Below are positions 40,492 to 52,838 of a DNA stretch of 64,000 nucleotides, piece after piece. Made by a program: the position numbers and the translations under genes. How positions within the stretch are numbered: position 1 is the stretch's first letter; each line of letters starts with the position of its first letter. The notes beneath the pieces are model-generated. The model did no database searches. It saw nothing but the letters and a program-made list of their open reading frames with translations, and was not told the origin of the DNA. This DNA comes from Anisus vortex (taxonomy: Eukaryota > Mollusca > Gastropoda > Planorbidae), in NCBI GenBank assembly GCA_949126835.1, contig OX421500.1, positions 26,540,731 to 26,604,730 on the forward strand. Direction: 5' to 3'.

Positions 40492-40645
40492 AAATTTAAT
40501 ACAGGACTCATTGCACAATAAAAGTTCTTAGTTTAAATTGTCATTTAATACAGGACTCATTGCACAATAAAAATTCTTAGTTTAAATTGTCATTTAATAC
40601 AGGCCTCATTGCACAATAGAAGTTCTTAGTTTATATTGTCATTGC
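40492..40645 (-). repeat. 49-bp tandem repeat, three copies, in the translin 3' UTR
   Basis: The motif ACAGGACTCATTGCACAATA recurs at about 40500, 40550 and 40599, with the following bases also repeated. The block starts 20 bases after the translin stop codon in transcript order. A related motif (TCCATTGCACAATAAAA) is in SMARCC intron 1 at about 35161. Confidence 0.8.
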
Positions 40646-40664
40646 TTTAGATAGTCTTCCCTAA

Positions 40665-43600
40665 TCAGGCATTCTTGTTGACAAGTCCTCTAATAGTTAA
40701 ATCGTAAACGACTTCCTCACATTTTTTCACATCATATTTCAAGCCGTCAAATTTCTTCCTCAGGGCATCATTTTTCAAATTCAATAATCTGTACAGATAT
40801 AAATAAATACATTTCTTAATTGGTTATCAAGACAAAAAATATAAGAGTTAAAATGTGAATCTAAATTTTGGGCTGTATTTTAAAAAATAATAGAGCCTAG
40901 CCATAAAAAACTTTAACTATACAAATATGTTAAAATATCTAAAATAAAAATAAAAGTATTCTTTGTGAAGAATTAAGAAATAAGTGTATGTTTAAAAAAG
41001 AAATAATAACACTGTAAAAGCTTTTCTATATTGTTATAAAGTTGCACCGATTCCCCCCTCCCTGACCTTTTAAACTAACCTAGATTCCAAGGGAAAGTTT
41101 GAGCCCGTTGTGTTTTTATAACCTAATTAGATTTCCCACCCTCCTTTCCTGCTATCAATTACAAATTGTTTAGCCATTGTAATAAAACTACACTGGCTAA
41201 AAACAAGTCGTGACACTGAAATGTAATCGTAACTACAATTGCCCCACCTACACCCCTTTTTCAATTACCTCTCTCCGCCTATCTCGCATCTTTCCTTGAA
41301 GAAAAGCCCATATAAGTTCCCACACTTGCGTAGATACTTTAATTGGAAGTGTCTCCAATAACGCATTAATGTCTATTGCTAAGGTTTGAGGGCACCATGA
41401 GGTCTGGCATGATTGTTATATAGTTGGAAGTTTAATCAATGTACCGTAATTAAGTAAGATTAATGTTTGTATTTTCAAGCTAAACCCTGACCTCGCCATG
41501 CCCACCTAGTTTCGAACAAAGAGGAATTGACTCTGTTGTTCTATTAATTAAACAACATTCTAACCAGACTTGTGTCTGTGTTTTTGGGAGTGGAAGTTTT
41601 TCCCCTAGTTACGATTGGCTGTACCCTAACCAATGAGTAATTCTAGGTAATGAGAAGATAGACTTTAAAAAGCTGTGTTTCTCCCTTCAGACTTCAGTTG
41701 AGTTTAGTTTCAGTTGAGTTCTGAGTTGAGAGTTTATCTCCATAGTAGGAACATTACTTGTACATAGTGTTTATCAGAATTAGTTTTGGACTTGTATTTT
41801 TCTTATGTGTCTTCGTCTTGTATTCAAGTGTTATACTAAATAAAATCACAATTATCGTGCACCTGGTGTTGATTTCAATTAAAATTCAAGGTATTACATG
41901 GAATTAACATTGAAATAGAATCATAATTACCGAAGTAATCAAGCCCATATAAAAACAAACAACTCTTGGAATATTGAGCCTACACCTAGACAACAGCCAA
42001 ATACATAATATTGCACGAGTACGTAACAATATATTACTGTGTGTTTACTATTGTAATATAAATATCTAATCCACTACTTTAGGTAGAAACTGATCAATTA
42101 AAATGTATGTAGCTAATAATAAAAAACAACAAATGACCTGAACCCAGAATCAAGTTCCCCAATAAACTGTGAAATTCTCAATGGACGAGAGTAGTCTCCT
42201 GCTGTTACTGCATTCATAGCTAGTCTTGACTGGGGAAACAGGAAGGTTATTGAATAAATATTACTGCATTTATAGCTAGTCTTGACTGGGGAAACAGAAA
42301 GTTTATTTAATAAATATTACTGCATTTATAGCTAGTCTTGACTGGGGAAACAGGAAGGTTATTTAATAAATATTACTGCATTTATAGCTAGTCTTGACTG
42401 GGGAAACAGGAAGGTTATTGAATAAATATTACTGCATTCATAGCTAGTCTTGGCTGGAGAATTAGGAAGTTTATTTAATAAATATCACTGCATTCATAGC
42501 TAGTCTTGGCTGGGGAAATAGGAAGTTTATTTAATAAATATTACTGCATTCATAGCTAGTCTTGACTGGGAAAACAGGAAGTTTATTGAATAAATATTAC
42601 TGCATTCATAGCTAGTCTTGGCAGGGGAAACAGGAAGTTTATTGAATAAATATTACTGCATTCATAGCTAGTCTTGACTGGGGAAACAGGAAGTTTATTG
42701 AATAAATATTACTGCATTTATAGCTAGTCTTGACTGGGGAAACAGGAAGTTTATTTAATAAATATTACTGCATTTATAGCTAGTCTTGACTACTGCATTT
42801 ATAGCTAGTCTTGACTGGGGAAACAGGAAGTTTATTTAATAAATATTACTGCATTTATAGCTAGTCTTGACTGGGGAAACAGGAAGTTTATTTAATAAAT
42901 ATTACTGCATTTATAGCTAGTCTTGACTGGGGAAACAGGAAGGTTATTGAATAAATATTACTGCATTCATAGCTAGTCTTGGCTGGGGAAATAGGAAGGT
43001 TATTGAATAAATACTACTGCATTCATAGCTAGTCTTGGCTGGGGAAATAGGAAGTTTATTTAATAAATATTACTGCATTCATAGCTAGTCTTGACTGGAA
43101 AAACAGGAAGTTTATTGAATAAATATTACTGCATTCATAGCTAGTCTTGGCAGGGGAAACAGGAAGTTTATTTAATAAACATTACTGCATTTATAGCTAG
43201 TCTTGACTGGGGAAACAGGAAGTTTATTTAATAAATATTACTGCATTCATAGCTAGTCTTGACTGGGGAAACAGGAAGGTTATTGAATAAATATTACTGC
43301 ATTCATAGCTAGTCTTGACTGGGGAAACAGGAAGTTTATTGAATAAATATTACTGCATTCATAGCTAGTCTTGACTGGGGAAACAGGAAGTTTATTGAAT
43401 AAATATTAATCAGAACGGTTATACAACTAACAGTTACAATTAATCTATTATTATATAGAATATTTGTTAATAAAATTATAAAAGAAATCTAAAATATCAG
43501 ACTCTTGCATAGGAAATGGAGATGTCTTTACTTATAACAATAGCTTTGATAGGAAAACAAATGACAAAACACTTTACTGCATGTAGGCTTACATTTTAGT

Positions 43601-46600
43601 CTCATTGGGCAAACAACTTTAATTTCTTAACTATAGGGTTAAATAGCCAGGCAGCATTAGAAAATCTTTGAGGTAGTGTAACAGGTGACATGAAAACAAT
43701 TATCCTTTCACTAAAGTAAATTTGACTGTTAACCAAAATGTACTTACCAATTCATTAGTTAAGTTCAGAATCCCCATAAGGTAATCATCCAAATCAATGT
43801 GAAATCCATCTTCTTTATTCACCTTGACTGAAAGCAAATGAGTAGAACAATATATTGACTTGGTTACTTCCCTTGAAATTACAAATATATATATATATAT
43901 AGTGCTAGTTAGAAAACAGTTTATCTTCAAATGTGCATTACATTATCACTATTTTTTTTAAATCTAACAAAAATTTGATAAATTTTGATTTAAAACTGCC
44001 AATATTGTCGGCCTGTTATATAGTGTATGGGAGTTCATTACACCACTGAGGTGATACAATACTGTAAGAGCATGCGGCATATTTCTATTTACTGTTGTTG
44101 TTGATATATTGTATTTGAATGTAATCCAGGATTCTCTATTGTGTAAAGTTTAACCATGAACTTAATGTAGTTTGGAGATTTTATAAACCATGGTATAATC
44201 TTCTTTTTATGGGGGCAAAATATATAATTTCATTTGTTATACAGGACAATATATCCTGCAATGTTTTGAATTCTTTGTAGTTCTCACACTCTGATAATCC
44301 AATTTATAGACAGTTAAATTACTCAATAATCTTTAAATTACTCAATAATCATTAAATGTTAAATTACTCAATAATCTTAAAATGTTTAAATTACTCAATA
44401 ATCTTAAAATGTTAAATTACTTAATAATCTTTAAATGTTAAATTACTTAAAAATCTTGAAATGTTAAATTACTTAATAATCTTGAAATGTTAAATTACTT
44501 AATAATCTTGAAATGTTTAAATTACTTAATAATCTTGAAATGTTTAAATTACTCAATAATCTTGAAATGTTTAAATTACTCAATAATCTTTAAATGTTAA
44601 ACCTCCAATCATTTCTGCAACTTCCTCCCTGGAAACTAAACGCTCTTCCTTTAGATAAATCACCAGGGCACACATGTAAACAATTCGTTGGGTGACAAAC
44701 CTCCAATGGTCATTGAACCTTGAGAGAGAATAAAATGTCATAAATAAAACATAGTCCTCTCCAACCTTTCATTATCTTATGAACAGTCTATCACATGGGA
44801 CAGCAATTACTGCATTTATTACAACAAGATTAAGATACACAATGGCAATGAGTGTATGGCTATGCTATAAGTGCATTGATTATAATGATACAACTGCAAT
44901 GGTAATATAAAGGATTGAAATTTGAAGAAAGAATTCACTTGGAGAATTTGTAACAGTTGTTTGTAACCTCAGGTTGAATTGGTTTTTAGCTGATTTGTGT
45001 TTTGATTTTTTTTAACAATCTGTCTCGTGACTACTATTGTAAGTACATATCTAAATAATTTTAATTCATAAACTGGTCATTAGTCTGTAACTAATGCCTT
45101 ATGTAGAGACTTTTCATTTACTGGTTAAAAAAAAATTCTAGTTACCTGTAATATTGATTGAGTGGAATCTTACTGGCAAGGTGTTGGTACTGTTCCTGGA
45201 TTTTGTGAAACTTAGAAAGAGCATTTTCACATAAACCTGAAACTAAATTTAAGAAAAAAAAAAGACTATTTTAAAGCTATCAGGAACAGAATGCACTGTT
45301 AAATCTTTTATCATCTTTTAATCTAGTCTAGATATTACAATAACAAGGATATAGAGAAATGTTTTATTTTATGTTTCTTTTAATATGAAAGATGATATCA
45401 AGTATCAATGGACAAATATACATATAACATCATAGTGTCCAAGTCTAATTTCTAATGGTCATAATTGTCTTTATATAAAAGCACTTAATTTTCTTGAAGT
45501 GTCTTCACCTTTCTCTATGAGTTATTTCAAATAGTTTTGAAGCAGTTTTGGGTCTTCATGTGAAGCACTAATGGACTACAATAGTTCCTTCAAAGCCATA
45601 GCTTAATCAGGAATGTACAATGACAACTTTTTAAAGGTATGTTTATTACATTGATTTTGGTCTGTTTTATTTTTCATGCATTTATTTTTCAACACTATCG
45701 GGAGATTTGTTTTCTAAGTTAAAGATTGTATTTTCTTTTTTGTTATCTGTATCCAACCCTATTCCTTACTCTTATCAAATCTAATTCTTAAGTTAAGTTC
45801 TGAAGAAATTTTTTAATATACAATATTCTAATTTGCATCAAAATATATTAGATAATATGGTCACATCAGAATGATGAATTTGAGAATTCTGTTTGGGCTA
45901 GTATTGAGAGTGGTGGCTGAAATTTTTATACTCAAGCAAATATTTCAATTAAGTTAAGATATGTGTAACTAAGGTTCTGTAAATGTGTGTAACTAAGATT
46001 CTGTACACATGTGTGTAACCAAGGGACTTACTATTGGCAGCCTGTGTAGGTTGATGTATTGGTTGAAGAGATGTTTGAATTTCTCTGGCTGTTTGTTCTA
46101 TGTCTCTCACCACAGTTCTAATCTCCTATTTAAAAAAAATGATAATCAAAATTACCATTTGAATTAATAAACAAAATAAATGCATAAGTTTACCTTTGAA
46201 TATCAGAAACTTGTTATTTACTTATTAATTCAACTGAATCATCTTTACATCAACAGCAGTTTCATTTTTAAAATACTGAAGGTAAACAATTGGTAAAGTT
46301 ATTGATTATATTCTCTTTAGAACTATTGTGTAATAAGTAAAAAATTGATTTAGTAAAAATACAAAAATCAGCCACTGATATACTTATAATAAACTGGAAA
46401 ATAATGTTACTTTGAATTATGCTTATAGTTGTTCTTAAATTAAACAAAAAACCCATGCCACTAAAACCCCTATTTGAGTTTATTGGATTCTGTACAATTT
46501 AAAAGAAAATACATTGACAAAACCATATATATAAAATGCTCAGGTCCAAGACTAGAAATAGCAATAAAATCCTTAGTTTGGTAGAAATTTTCTTAGGAGC

Positions 46601-48821
46601 AAGCGGCGTACTGGCACCTTTTTCAATGCGGGGAAAAAAATATTACTTTTCTTGTATTTAACGTTTATTATTAATTTATTATATTATTAATTTGTTAAAA
46701 TTGAATTATTTTAAAATTGCGCGCAATAAGAATTAAAATATAAAATGCAAAACTGCTTTAAAAGTTAGGCAATCCATCACTGAGTACCGGCACCTTTTTT
46801 TTTTTACAAAAAAAGCACTGTTAGGGGCTATCCATATATTATATAAATGTAGACCAAAAAGTCTGATATTTATACCCCCTTTACCCACTGTTGCATCACA
46901 TTCATTGTGTGGATTCCCTGCCCTTTGTGTATGTACTCAAACTAACTTCTCTACCTACCCTGTCTGAGCAATTAATTTTTAGATATAGTCACAAAGCATT
47001 TGCTTCTAAAATAATTGTAACTAGGACTAAAACTAGACACATTCTAGGTCTATCATTCATAATGACATAATGGCCCATAAATGAATTATAATTATCTTTG
47101 TATAAAAAATCTGCACTTAAATCTAGTGCATTTGACTAAATAATTTAAATAATTTCAAAACCCATTATGTTTCCAAAGTAATATTGATTGCAATATATGA
47201 ATATATCTTATAAATGTTATATATGTCTCTTCAAAATAACAGAGATGAGACTAACCGCTCTCCAAGACATAATGATGTAAAGGGGTGAATCAAGAGGGGG
47301 GGGGGGGGGGGAGGTACATCAATATCCTGGGGGGGGGGGGGGGGGGAGGAACATCAATATCCTGTCTGACATTAACCAACTAGCACAACAAAGGGGATGG
47401 TCTCCACAAACTCAGTTTCTCAACTTTCTCCTGCAGATTCCCATCAGATAATTCCTCCACTGTTGCCAGGTAGCACAAATTCCAGGAGAGTCACTAGTCT
47501 ATATGTATATGCCTGGTACTGGTAGCACAAATTCCAGGAGAGTCACTAGTCTATATGTATATGCCTGGTAGCACAAATTCCAGGAGAGTCACTAGTCTAT
47601 ATGTATATGCCTGGTAGCACAAATTCCAGGAGAGTCACTAGTCTATATGTATATGCCTGGTAGCACAAATTCCAGGAGAGTCACTAGTCTATATGTATAT
47701 GCCTGGTAACACAAATTCCAGGAGAGTCACTAGTCTATATGTATATGCCTGGTAGCACAAATTCCAGGAGAGTCACTAGTCTATATGTATATGCCTGGTA
47801 GCACAAATTCCAGGAGTCACTAGTCTATATGTATATGCCTGGTAGCACAAATTCCAGGAGAGTCACTAGTCTATATGTATATGCCTGGTAGCACAAATTC
47901 CAGGATAGTCACTAGTCTATATGTATATGCCTGGTAGCAAAAATTCCAGGAGAGTCGCTAGTCTATTTGTATATGCCTGGCTATTAAGGCACCTAGCTTG
48001 GTGAGATGGGCTGACGTTTCTTCCTCCTCACCAAGTCTTGGCCCAAGTCTTGGGGGCTCTTGCCAAAGTAAGAAATCTCAGGACGCGCAATAGGGGCTGC
48101 CCCCCCTGCCCACTGTTGTAATGGTGTATAGTAAAAGTCTTTAATGGGAACCGACAGTAATATCTGTAGTTTAGGCCTACAGTTTACACACTTTGTCAGC
48201 TTTGAGGCCAATAGGTAGGCCTACAGAAGTGTAATGTAAAAATAGCTATCAAGGCTAAAAAAATCAAACAAAATTTGTTTTAAACAAATCAATGAATTTA
48301 ACAATTATTAATTGAATATTAAAAAATTATACAAAGTGGCTATTCGGACCCGATAGACTTAGTAATGGATAGTTATATAATATTGATTGATATTGATTAA
48401 GCATGATTACTTGGCATTTCATTAAAATTGCCTTTCACTTTTATTTTAATTTTGAAATTTTGAACGAAATTTTGTTGGCTTGTTACTTGTTTAATTAAGC
48501 CATGCCATATTACACAATAACAATTATTCATAATATTTAGCTCTATACATACTAACTACTAACTTACTAGGTCTAACTATATTATAAAATTAAAAAGGAT
48601 TAGACTAGGCCGTCACTACTAACTACTAGGCCTATTACTATTATTAATTCATTATCCAGATTATCATTATTTATTATTTTATAAGGACTTTTTAGAAAAA
48701 AATTAGCACATTACTGAATTAGGCTACTGTCACTGTAATTCAGTGTAATTACCTCTCTAAGATCATGCTCTGCATTTAGGTAATCTTGGAAATTATTTAA
48801 AATATCAGAGGCACTAGACAT
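40665..48821 (-). CDS. TSN: Translin, 7 coding exons
   Basis: Translin binds RNA and single-stranded DNA; with TRAX it forms C3PO, an octameric nuclease involved in passenger-strand removal and tRNA processing (family knowledge). Exons: 48753-48821, 46032-46125, 45146-45242, 44603-44718, 43748-43827, 42138-42229, 40665-40788. All introns are GT-AG and all phases agree: 672 nt, 223 residues (human 228). It starts MSSASDILNNFQDYLNAEHD. The nucleic-acid-binding stretch RFNDHWRFVTQR lies at about 87-98, matching human 86-97, with Asn in place of one His. VTAGDYSRPLRIS and the C-terminal KYDVKKCEEVVYDLTIRG are family hallmarks. The final exon lacks the last few residues of the vertebrate tail. The ATG at 48821 has A at -3. 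Intron 5 carries a 22-unit array made of the exon 6 acceptor. Confidence 0.96.
41222..41898 (+). mobile_element. Probable solo LTR in translin intron 6
   Basis: The 677-bp block starts TGTAATCG and ends GTATTACA, giving TG...CA ends with a short inverted repeat. The flanks are TGAAA and TGGAA, a 5-bp target duplication with one mismatch. A TATA-like TTTAAAAAG (about 41665) is followed by a pyrimidine/CAG-rich start region and AATAAAA (about 41841), the layout of an LTR promoter and polyadenylation signal. No internal retroelement genes are nearby. The superfamily cannot be read from this. Confidence 0.55.
42138..42229 (-). CDS. TSN: Translin exon 6, source of the intron 5 array
   Basis: It encodes SRLAMNAVTAGDYSRPLRIS and QFIGELDSGFR. 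It contains the proposed nucleotide-binding motif VTAGD. The first 25 coding bases and the acceptor are the template of the 56-bp tandem array that fills most of intron 5. The donor is GTCATT, acceptable but not strong. Confidence 0.93.
42205..43408 (-). repeat. 56-bp minisatellite carrying a 3' splice acceptor, about 22 copies
   Basis: Each unit read on the minus strand contains TTTCCCCAG (or a close variant) followed by TCAAGACTAGCTATGAATGC. That is the true acceptor plus the first bases of translin exon 6. I count 22 occurrences of the core including the real one at 42220-42236. Variants are CCAAGACTAGC, ATAAATGC and a deletion near 42781. The array lies entirely in intron 5 except for the exonic copy. 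Confidence 0.95.
44290..44602 (-). repeat. 26-27-bp AT-rich array abutting the translin exon 4 donor
   Basis: About twelve copies of a unit like AAATTACTCAATAATCTT plus AAATGTT. The array starts directly at the exon 4 donor, so the first bases of intron 4 (GTTTAACATTT) belong to the array edge. Confidence 0.85.
44719..46031 (-). other. Translin introns 2 and 3, no further features
   Basis: Apart from exon 3 (45146-45242), this AT-rich stretch shows no protein-like frame, TIRs or long arrays. Confidence 0.5.
46126..47469 (-). other. Translin intron 1, 3' part, no recognised element
   Basis: AT-rich sequence, with homopolymer G runs at 47295-47345. A segment around 46600-46810 repeats the phrase CGGCACCTTTTT twice and may be part of a dispersed repeat; I could not assign it. 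Confidence 0.4.
47470..47985. repeat. 45-bp minisatellite in translin intron 1
   Basis: About eleven copies of a unit containing GGTAGCACAAATTCCAGGAG then AGTCACTAGTC and TATATGTATATGCCT. Copies are almost identical apart from a few substitutions and short indels. Two poly-G runs lie just before it (47295-47345). Confidence 0.9.
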
Positions 48822-50280
48822 ATTTATATTGTTATCACGAAATATACTCGACACAAAAGCTGTTTATATTAATAGCTGTTTATTTTTGTTTGAAAACAAA
48901 GTTATTTTTTGAGAAGCAATGTAAAGATAAACAGTTTAAAACTACGATGGTTCGGCGTAGGCCTACGCCTTTTAATTCGCTTTTGTATATTGTTTTCGCA
49001 TCGATTCTATAACAATTCTTTATTATAATTCATTATCGTACCTTATACAATACACACCCTTCCCTTGAAAACTAACAACAGTCAACAGATTTACGCATGG
49101 CTATTATGTTTAAAATACAGATTTACGTTTATAGTCCTATATACTATAAGGCATAAGGCCTAATTTACACCCTTCCCTTGAAAACTAACAACAGTCAACA
49201 GTTTTACGCATGGCTATTATGTTTAAAATACAGATTTACGTTTATAGTCCTATATACTATAAGTATAAGGCATAAGGCCTAATTTACGATGGTCTTGCTA
49301 TAGGCCTACTATAGCCAGGCTATAAGGCATAATATATATATGATTAAAATGTATATAGCCTAACTTTTAAAACACATTTTTAAACTTGTTGATCAGATAT
49401 AGCGTTCTTAGTGGCTTAGGTTTTTAGTGACGTATTTGTGTAAATAAAGAACCCAATTGAGGTACAAATGTAACGTGGTGAAAGTGAAGTAATTCTTTAT
49501 CATGCAAAATTCACATCTGAATATTGGCTATCCTACTAAAAAATAAGGAGGTAAATAGTAGTAGGCCTACTGTAGATTAATTGATTAATGTGATTAGGCT
49601 AGGGTCGGCTAGACCTATTTACACTTTCAATTTCACTTTATAGCATACACTTTTAATGTTTCGTAGGCTAGGCTACGATGTCAAGTGATATTGTTGGTGA
49701 ATAGGCTATCTAGTCAAGTCACTATTAGGCTCACATCGTCTATGATCTATGTCTATGATAATAATAAAATAGCCTATTTTATTTAACATACATAATACAG
49801 CTTAAATCTTAATAAGACTTAAAACACAACAAATCATAAAAGCTCGAGCCTATATGAAACTTTATTAATACAGCGGCCATATTTACTTGTACACCATTAC
49901 TCAAAGTAAACACAAAAAAAAAAAATACGTGCTTTTTGTCACCTGGATTGCAAACGCCCTATTACAAAATGTCAATAGACATAATGCGTAGGCTTTCCCC
50001 TCCCTTTCAGAAACCTAATTGTAGGCCTACACCTAGGGTTGCCAGACGTCCGGCATTTTAGCCTTGTGTCCTCCGTCCGACAGGCAAATGTAAAAACCCT
50101 TAAAATGTCCGGCTTTTGTACGCCAAAGGTTTTAAGAGTCCTTTTTTTTTCTTCACTTTTTATGTTCTTACTAGTGGTTATGCCCGTCAAAATGACGGAG
50201 AAACGAACGACTACAATATTACAATATTAGTTAAGTTAAGTTAATATTAATGTTAAGAGAGAAAGAAAAGAGACTATTAA
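48822..50280. other. Upstream region of translin, with a 112-bp tandem duplication
   Basis: No TATA box or clear promoter motif next to the translin ATG. A 112-bp direct duplication beginning ACACCCTTCCCTTGAAAACT occurs at 49065 and 49168. A dispersed repeat at about 49400-49570 also occurs at 63825-63990. Confidence 0.55.
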
Positions 50281-50284
50281 AATG

Positions 50285-51385
50285 AACGTTTCTTTTCGGC
50301 ATTTAGTTTTTGTTCTTTTTAATTGTTTCTGACCCTGGCATATGCATAATAATTGTTACTGTCAAGCGTCTGATATTATAACGTAGCAAACAGTTGTGTT
50401 GACTTGACTTGTTATTAAAAATAGACTATTAAATTAACAATAATATACTATCTAAAAGAAAAAAAAACCACAATACCAAACAATAAAAGGTAAATAATAA
50501 AAAAAGCGTAGAAAATAATATTTCAATACAATACAAACTAAAGTGATAACGATTTTTTCGGTATTTAATTTTTTTTCTTGCTTATTGTATTAATAAAACA
50601 GTGTTGAGAATGTTTCTTTCGGTATTTAGTTTTTGTTATTTTTTTTTTTGTTTCTGGTCGACCTGAACCTGACATATGCATAAGAATTGTGGCCTCAAGG
50701 ACTGGCGTAGTGTGTAAACCGCCGATACATTCCCATTAAGAATACACTGGCGGGCGAACGCATGGGGCACAGGGGGAGGAAGCAATGGACGCTGCAATCC
50801 CGTCTCGAGAACCACCCGGTGCCTGGATGCATGTACCTATAGTATAGGATTTGTGCTACCGGGTGACAGTGCAGGTATACGGGCGAGCCACTACGATAAT
50901 GATCCTTAGGGGAACCGCAGTGAACGATCGCTGGGCTGCGGAAACCTTCCCCGTTACACGGCACGCCACGCCTTGGGCGTGTCGTTGGGTGGCTGGGGCC
51001 TGGACAGAGATTGCTCAATCCTAAGCGTTACGCCCTTGACACAAGAGCCGAAAGGCTAGTCCGGGTTTTTTAAAGAGACTTTTAAATTCGATATTAAAAT
51101 GTAGCGAACAGTTGTGTTGACTTGACTTGTTATTAATTATATTAAATTAAAAATAATATACAATCTGAAAGAAAAAAAACATAAATACAAAACAATAAAA
51201 AAGGTAAAAAATATTTAAAAAAAATAGAAAATAATATTTCAATGAAATAAAAACTAAAGTGAGAAAGATTTTTTCGGTATTTAATTTTTGTTCTTGCTTA
51301 TTGTATCAATAAAACAGTATTGATAATGTTTCTTTCGGTATTTAGTTTTTATTTTATATTGTTGCTGTCAATCTTATGGTACCCG
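50285..51385. repeat. Direct repeats of about 320 bp, one copy interrupted
   Basis: TTTCTTTCGGTATTTAGTTT, a GACATATGCATAA phrase and AACAGTTGTGTTGACTTGAC recur in the same order. The first unit is continuous. The second is split between AAGAATTGT (about 50690) and GATATTAAAATGTAGC (about 51090) by a GC-rich insert. Confidence 0.8.
50691..51085. mobile_element. GC-rich insert of unknown type, about 395 bp
   Basis: Its limits are set by comparison with the uninterrupted repeat unit at 50285-50600. It is about 58% GC in a roughly 28% GC setting by eye. It contains several self-complementary stretches and a 107-aa minus-strand open frame (50695-51018) that matches nothing I recognise. Inferred to be a mobile insertion, perhaps the 5' region of a retrotransposon. 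Confidence 0.5.
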
Positions 51386-51954
51386 GTATTTGAAAGTAAT
51401 CATTTATAAGCCTAACTTGTTTTTTTATAATTCGTATCATTTAATTTATAGGGTGTATAAAGTCGCCTTTTAAAGGATATTCTCCAATAACAACGTAAAT
51501 CCATTAAATAATTAAAACATTTGGTTACTTTTACTTAAAAGGATAATGCAAACATCAATAATGAAAAAATAATTTCATAGACATTACGTCATACGCTATT
51601 ATTTTGTTTAAAGTAAACCATTGAAACTCTCTAAGCCAAATTGCAGTGCGTAGCTTTTAAAAAAGGTCTCGCCACATTAAAAAAACAACAGTAGAATTGG
51701 GAAAACCCGGAAAGACCCTCGCGTTCAACATAGTGAATGTCGCGTTCAATATAGTAAATGAACGGAAATGGCCATTTGCTATGTACCGTTATATTTATTT
51801 GCATAGATGGATATGACATTTTGGATTTTTTAAATCAACACATTTATGATTATAAGTGATAAAATAAAATTATCTTTTGGAGGACGTTTCCAATTTATAC
51901 ATTTAATTTTTGGCCCGAATAGTCAAACGGCTTAGGAGCCTATAGCGAACAAAC

Positions 51955-51987
<33 letters not shown>

Positions 51988-52680
51988 AACAAACATATAA
52001 ACAAACTCACGGTAATTATATATGTTGATGATATTTTACTCTCAATAAGTGGCTATGTCGGGTAAAGCAAAACACTGGAGTATTTAGCAGGAAATGTAAT
52101 GAGTTAGATTATGTTATCTATTGTGCTGTTAGGTGAATTGTCCACCGATCTTCTCAATTTCCCCACCTCACCCCCCCTTGCACACATACATTCAAATTTA
52201 CATAGGCTATGTAACAGATTTATGGCACCTTACAAGATATAGCCGGGTATGCTAGTGACTCACAAAAATATTAAGACAAACGGTTAGGGCAAAAGATGCA
52301 AGTTTTGGAGTGAAGATCCTATTTCAACAGCTATTCAGTCATATTGGAAAACTTTTGTCCGAGTTATTACAAGTAAGATAGTTTAATCAATTAAGAAGGT
52401 TATAGGCCTAACAACGCTATTACCATTGAGCGGTTTATTCATTTCCTTGTATTTTTTTTGCCGTAATATTGTTTGACCAATATTGCAATCTCAAATCATT
52501 TGTACAAGAAAAGAATGAACAGTTTTTTTCAAAACTCTTATTGCATAAGCAGTTTTTTCAAAGTTGCCCAACCGGAAGTTTCTTTATAGAGTTACTAAAC
52601 ATTTAAAACTTTTTTCTGTAACCCTGGACACAATGGTAATATGAAAAGATTGTTCTCATTGATAAACGCTATAATTTTAA
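51386..52680. other. Intergenic, nothing recognised
   Basis: AT-rich, with an AT microsatellite at 51955-51985. No coding frame. Confidence 0.5.
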
Positions 52681-52683
52681 AGA

Positions 52684-52838
52684 CGTTCCTTCTAGCTAGA
52701 AGATCTGATTATTACGTCCACTAGGCCCGAAACTCCTGCAAGGCGGCAGGGATCGGTCGGCGGCCAGGATAGAACCCGGGCTGGCATCGTAGTTGACTGT
52801 CTGGTGAACTAACCGCAGGACCAGCCGGCCTCACAAAG
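52684..52838 (-). mobile_element. tRNA-derived SINE, family B, copy 2
   Basis: On the minus strand the head is GGCTGGTCCTGCGGTTAG (box A-like), then GGTTCTATCC (box B-like), GATCCCTGCCGCCTTGCAGG, GGGCCTAGTGGACGTAATAA and a tail TAGAAGGAACGTC. The head borders a short GCCGGCCTCAA repeat. Confidence 0.75.
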
